A stretch of 64,000 bases of DNA from Apostichopus japonicus (lineage: Eukaryota; Echinodermata; Holothuroidea; Aspidochirotida; Stichopodidae): contig NC_092582.1 in NCBI RefSeq assembly GCF_037975245.1, positions 26,416,077 to 26,480,076 on the forward strand, written 5' to 3'. The notes under the pieces were generated by a model. The model did no database searches, was not told the DNA's origin, and saw nothing but the letters and a program-made list of their open reading frames with translations. The translations under genes and the position numbers were made by a program. Of this stretch, positions 60,199 to 64,000 are shown in pieces (within the stretch, counting starts at the first letter, position 1; each line of letters begins with the position of its first letter).

Positions 60199-60553
60199 TA
60201 CATACATCATCAATCTGAGCTTGCCATGTCAGGTCAGCATCAATTCTGACTCCTAAAAGTTTTTTTTTGTATCGGAATTCTTTAATACGATATCATTCAT
60301 CTGACAGAAATCTTTATTTGTCCTCGTAGATTATCATAGCGTTGTCTGGAACATATTAACATTGATTTGGTTTTATTAGTATTGATTGCCATTTCATTAT
60401 TCTTGCACCAATTGGAAACATTTTTAGCATCAATATTCAACTTGCTTTGAAGGGATTCAACGTTTGAGCTTGAAATGTGGAAAGTAGTATCATCTGCAAA
60501 CATGTCGGCTTTGGAGTGAGTTAAAAATAGGCTAGCTAAACTCAAACATTACT
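60199..60553 (-). mobile_element. LINE fragment 2: reverse transcriptase FADD region
   Basis: The minus strand encodes LTHSKADMFADDTTFHISSS, with the catalytic FADD box, then NWCKNNEMAINTNKTKSML. After a frame change KLLGVRIDADLTWQAQIDD follows. These are consecutive palm motifs of a non-LTR reverse transcriptase. It continues into fragment 3 after the 56491-60198 insertion and is preceded by fragment 1 beyond the exon-bearing insert. Confidence 0.85.
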
Positions 60554-60950
60554 GCTTACATCTTTGCATAAGTATATTATACTATCAATGATGCAACACT
60601 GATGCAAAATTTGGCAACATCAGCACATGTTGATGAAATGTATAAGTATCTACCCATTATGTAGGGTATTGAAAAGGTATTGAAGTTAAAAGTTGTTCCT
60701 GTTTGCTAAGCCGTCAGGCAAACATGTTGATTTGTGTTTCATAATTTGGACCTTGCAAACGTTCATCATTAAACCTGCTGTACTTAAGAACATCTTGCAA
60801 CATAACTTGGTACTACTTGATTACAGATTCACCATTACAACATTACTTCCAGCAACCAAGTAACATTGTGATAGAAAATTTGGATGAAGAACTGGTTAAA
60901 GGTTTATTTACAACAACCTAACCTACTGTACCTTGTGAGATTGTCTCCCT

Positions 60951-61107
60951 CTATCGGTCATCCTCCCTGCTAACAATGCTGATGGTTTCTGTCCTATCTG
61001 GCACCCCATATCTATTAACTGTTGTTGATTTGCTGACCTCTGAACTTAAATTGCTAACATCTCCTGTTGACCAAAGTGCCTCCCTGAGGTTACCTTGTTC
61101 ATCATAA
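60951..61107 (-). CDS. Terminal exon of an unknown gene, inside the LINE
   Basis: Acceptor ATGAAGATG-free stretch ending CTTCATTTCAG precedes 61107. One base completes a split codon, then 51 codons read YDEQGNLREALWSTGDVSNL, SSEVSKSTTV, NRYGVPDRTETISIVSREDD and R before TAG at 60951-60953. Composition is Ser/Thr/acid rich, like a cytoplasmic tail, with no domain I can name. Its phase matches the exon at 61392-61483. Confidence 0.4.
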
Positions 61108-61391
61108 CTGAAATGAAGATGAATTTGGAGCAGATAATTCAGTTGAATTTTCTTGCTTAAATAATACTGTGCAATACTTTGTTTAATCATTCTGAAATTT
61201 GATAAGATGAGAACTGTTAAGGATTATTTAAAGAGGCATATATTTCAGTGATATTATGATTATGTAATGATAATGTGCTTTGCTAATAAACAATTGTTGG
61301 CTGAGAAAAGTACACAGAGTTACATCTTTTATGAATAACATCAATGTTGAAAACAAAAATAAGTGATTGCGGTCAATTAAACTTGTCTCAC

Positions 61392-61483
61392 CAGTATGCA
61401 TTCTGTAAGTATTCTCTTTCTAGTTTCCTGGTCAAGAGACCATTTTCATATTGCAACAGGACATTGCCAACCTCCGGCAAGTT
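61392..61483 (-). CDS. Penultimate exon of the unknown gene
   Basis: Reads NLPEVGNVLLQYENGLLTRK then LEREYLQNAY, with donor TACTG|GTGAGA leaving two bases that pair with the one-base start of the 61107 exon. The upstream acceptor (GTTAAG) is weak, and the LINE resumes about 20 bases further. The complementary strand is also open (QETIFILQQDIANLRQ), so the strand is not certain. The minus strand is preferred because of the phase match. Confidence 0.35.
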
Positions 61484-61502
61484 CTTAACTCATGTAGGTT
61501 TA

Positions 61503-61808
61503 AAATAAGAGTGGTCCTAAGATTGACCCTTGTGGAACGCCACTACTAATATTCATACATGAGGACGCAGTCCCTTTCATGACGACAAACTGACTTATAT
61601 TCGTTAAGTACGACTAAAACCCATCTATAACAACATTTGAAAACTGGTATAATTTCAACTTTTTTATCAGAATATCATGATTTACTAAATCAAACGCTTT
61701 CCTGTGGTCGAATAGAACAGCCCCAGTCAGTTCTTCTTTATCAATTGCTTACAAACATAAATCCATGACATGTAATAGAGCAATACCGCATGAGTGCTTT
61801 GATCTGAA
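61503..61808 (-). mobile_element. LINE fragment 1: reverse transcriptase finger/palm region
   Basis: The minus strand encodes FRSKHSCGIALLHVMDLCL, a stop, then TGAVLFDHRKAFDLVNHDIL and SSGVPQGSILGPLLF. These are the FR..HS, F.D..KAFD.V.H and SGVPQGS..GP motifs of non-LTR reverse transcriptases. The element is cut off at about 61808 by satellite DNA, so its 5' half is missing. Confidence 0.85.
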
Positions 61809-64000
61809 GCGTGTACTAGGTGCTGGGGTCTGTTATACGTATCCTGTCTGAGAGAGATTTGAGAACTTTCATTTTTGGCCAAAAAAGGTCAATTTCATCA
61901 CGCTATACCCTTATGATTTTGTCCGATTTTGGCCAAAATCACGACTTTTTTAATTCTTCCCAAAATTGTACCCGTGGTGTGTGGCGCCCTTTGGATTCAT
62001 TTCCACGTGACAAGAGCGGTATAAACACTTATATTTTGGTGGAAAAATGAAATTTAATAACCATATCCTGACGTCATTTTATATCTAATTTAAATGACTA
62101 AAACTTCGTCGAATGCCACTTTTGACTCCAGAGAAGCGTCTACTGGGTGCTGGGAGTCCCTTCTACGTAGTCTGAGAGAGATTTAAGAACTTTCATTTTT
62201 GGCCAAAAATCGCCAATTTCATGAGGCCCTTATGATTTTGGCCAAAATCGCGACTTTTTTAATTCTTCCCAAAATTGTACCTGTGGTGTGTGGCGCCCTT
62301 TGGATTCATTTCCACGTGACAATAGCGTTATCAACACTTATATTTTGGTGGAAAAATGAAATTTAATAACCATATCTTGACGTCATTTCATATCTAATTT
62401 AAATGACTAAAATTTCGTCGAATGCCACTTTTGACTCCAGAGAAGCGTCTACTGGGTGCTGGGAGTCCCTTCTACGTAGTCTGAGAGAGATTTGAGAACT
62501 TTCATTTTTGGCCAAAAATCGCCAATTTCATAAGGCTTATACCTTTATGATTTTGTCCGATTTTGGCCAAAATTGCGACTTTTTTAATTCTTCCCAAAAT
62601 TGTACCTGTGGTGTGTGGCGCCCTTTGGATTCATTTCCACGTGACAAGAGCGGTATAAACACTTATATTTTGGTGGAAAAATGAAATTTAATATCCATAT
62701 CTTGACGTCATTTCATATCTAATTTAAATGACTAAAACTTCGTCGAATGCCACTTTTGACTCCAGAGAAGCGTCTACTGGGTGCTGGGAGTCCCTTCTAC
62801 GTAGTCTGAGAGAGATTTAAGAACTTTCATTTTTTGCCAAAAATCGCCAATTTCATAAGGCTATACCCTTATGATTTTGTCCGATTTTGGCCAAAATTGC
62901 GACTTTTTTAATTCTTCCCAAAATTGTACCTGTGGTGTGTGGCGCCCTTTGGATTCATTTCCACGTGACAAGAGCGGTATAAACACTTATATTTTGGTGG
63001 AAAAATGAAATTTAATAACCATATCTTGACGTCATTTCATATCTAATTTAAATGACTAAAACTTCGTCGAATGCCACTTTTGACTCCAGAGAAGCGTCTA
63101 CTGGGTGCTGGGAGTACCTTCTACGTAGTCTGAGAGAGACTTGAGAACTTTCATTTTTGGCCAAAAAATCGCCAATTTCATAAGGTTATACCCTTATGAT
63201 TTTGTCCGATTTTGGCCCAAATCGCGACTTTTTTAATTCTTCCCAAAATTGTACCTGTGGTGTGTGGCGCCTTTTGGATTCATTTCCACGTGACAAGAGC
63301 GTTATCAACACTTATATTTTGGTGGAAAAATGAAATTTAATAACCATATCTTGACGTCATTTCATATCTAATTTAAATGACTAAAACTTCGTCGAATGCC
63401 ACTTTTGACTCCAGAGAAGCGTCTACTGGGTGCTGGGAGTCCCTTCTACGTAGTCTGAGAGAGATTTAAGAACTTTCATTTTTGGCCAAAACTCGCCAAT
63501 TTCATAAGGCTATACCCTTATGATTTTGTCCGATTTTGGCCAAAATTGCGACTTTTTTAATTCTTCCCAAAATTGTACTTGTGGTGTGTGGCGCCCTTTG
63601 GACTCATTTCCACGTGACAAGAACGGTATAAACACTTATATTTTGGTGGAAAAATGAAATTTAATAACCATATCTTGACGTCATTTCATATCTAATTTAA
63701 CCTGTGGTGTGTGGCGCCCTTTGGATTCATTTCCACGTGACAAGAGCGGTATAAACACTTATATTTTGGTGGAAAAATGAAATTTAATAACCATATCTTG
63801 ACGTCATTTCATATCTAATTTAAATGACTAAAACTTCGTCAAATGCCACTTTTGACTCCAGAGAAGCGTCTACTGGGTGCTGGGAGTACCTTCTACGTAG
63901 TCTGAGAGAGATTTGAGAACTTTCATTTTTGGCCAAAAATCGCCAATTTCATAAGGCTTTACCCTTATGATTTTGTCCGATTTTGTCCAAAATTGCGACT
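61804..64000 (+). repeat. Second satellite array, distinct subfamily, runs off the window
   Basis: About seven monomers of the same satellite, in the same orientation as the large array, starting inside a monomer at GAAGCGT. Subfamily marks are GATTCATTTCC instead of GATTCCTTTCC, TATTTTGGTGG instead of TATTCTGGTGG, ACGTAGTCTGAG instead of ACGTAATCTGAG, and GGCCAAAAATCG. The first units are the most diverged. One unit is truncated at about 63700. Confidence 0.97.

Noticed and set aside
61428-61486. Plus-strand coiled-coil-like exon reading QETIFILQQDIANLRQ
   Set aside because: A good acceptor precedes it, but no partner exon with matching phase was found on the plus strand. The minus-strand reading joins another exon in phase.

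Overview
This is eukaryotic, animal nuclear DNA. The evidence is spliced exons with GT/AG junctions and matching phases, a laminin alpha-like gene, an ALDH9-type exon, several transposon families and very long tandem repeats. The DNA is AT-rich and holds P-element, hAT-like, Mutator-like and non-LTR elements together with a laminin gene that has large introns. That suits a marine invertebrate, and an echinoderm (perhaps a sea cucumber) is my best guess. The species is inference only. There is no prokaryotic content.

Layout. 1-1.2 kb: the last exon of a plus-strand aldehyde dehydrogenase gene (ALDH9A1 type). 1.2-6 kb: diverged tandem repeats, a CTGTGTGACACC minisatellite, one copy of a dispersed repeat and a 379-bp duplication. 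6.05-29.56 kb: a 23.5-kb satellite array of about 73 head-to-tail 324-bp monomers with nested higher-order repeats. 29.7-31.0 kb: a 20-bp minisatellite. 31.1-31.4 kb: a hAT-like MITE with an 8-bp target duplication. 31.7-35.2 kb: a Mutator-like transposase element broken by two frameshifts.

35.4-47.7 kb: a minus-strand laminin alpha-like gene. I reconstructed twelve exons: signal peptide, an LE-like piece, the end of a laminin IV domain, several LE domains, then the start of the coiled coil. Splice phases agree at nine of the eleven joins. Several exons carry small indels that look either like sequencing errors or like recent decay. Introns hold a pyrimidine-rich 20-bp minisatellite and a G-rich minisatellite. 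In the first intron there is a 94-bp repeat whose monomer is a hairpin, and a second copy of the dispersed repeat.

47.8-55.2 kb: mostly non-coding, with an L2-like LINE tail and a 2.2-kb P-element relic that carries a nested MITE. 55.2-61.8 kb: tRNA-derived SINE sequence, then a minus-strand non-LTR retrotransposon. This LINE is cut by a 3.7-kb hAT-like insertion (TACATA direct repeats), by a 1042-bp tandem duplication across that insertion's edge, and by a roughly 0.95-kb segment holding two in-phase exons of an unknown gene. 61.8-64 kb: the same satellite returns in the same orientation as a different subfamily, and its edge cuts directly into the LINE reverse transcriptase.

The functional genes are therefore two partial host genes (ALDH9-like and laminin alpha-like) in a matrix of satellite and transposon DNA. 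The most notable structures are the satellite with its conserved 18-bp palindrome and higher-order organisation, the satellite/LINE junction, and the captured exon pair inside the LINE.
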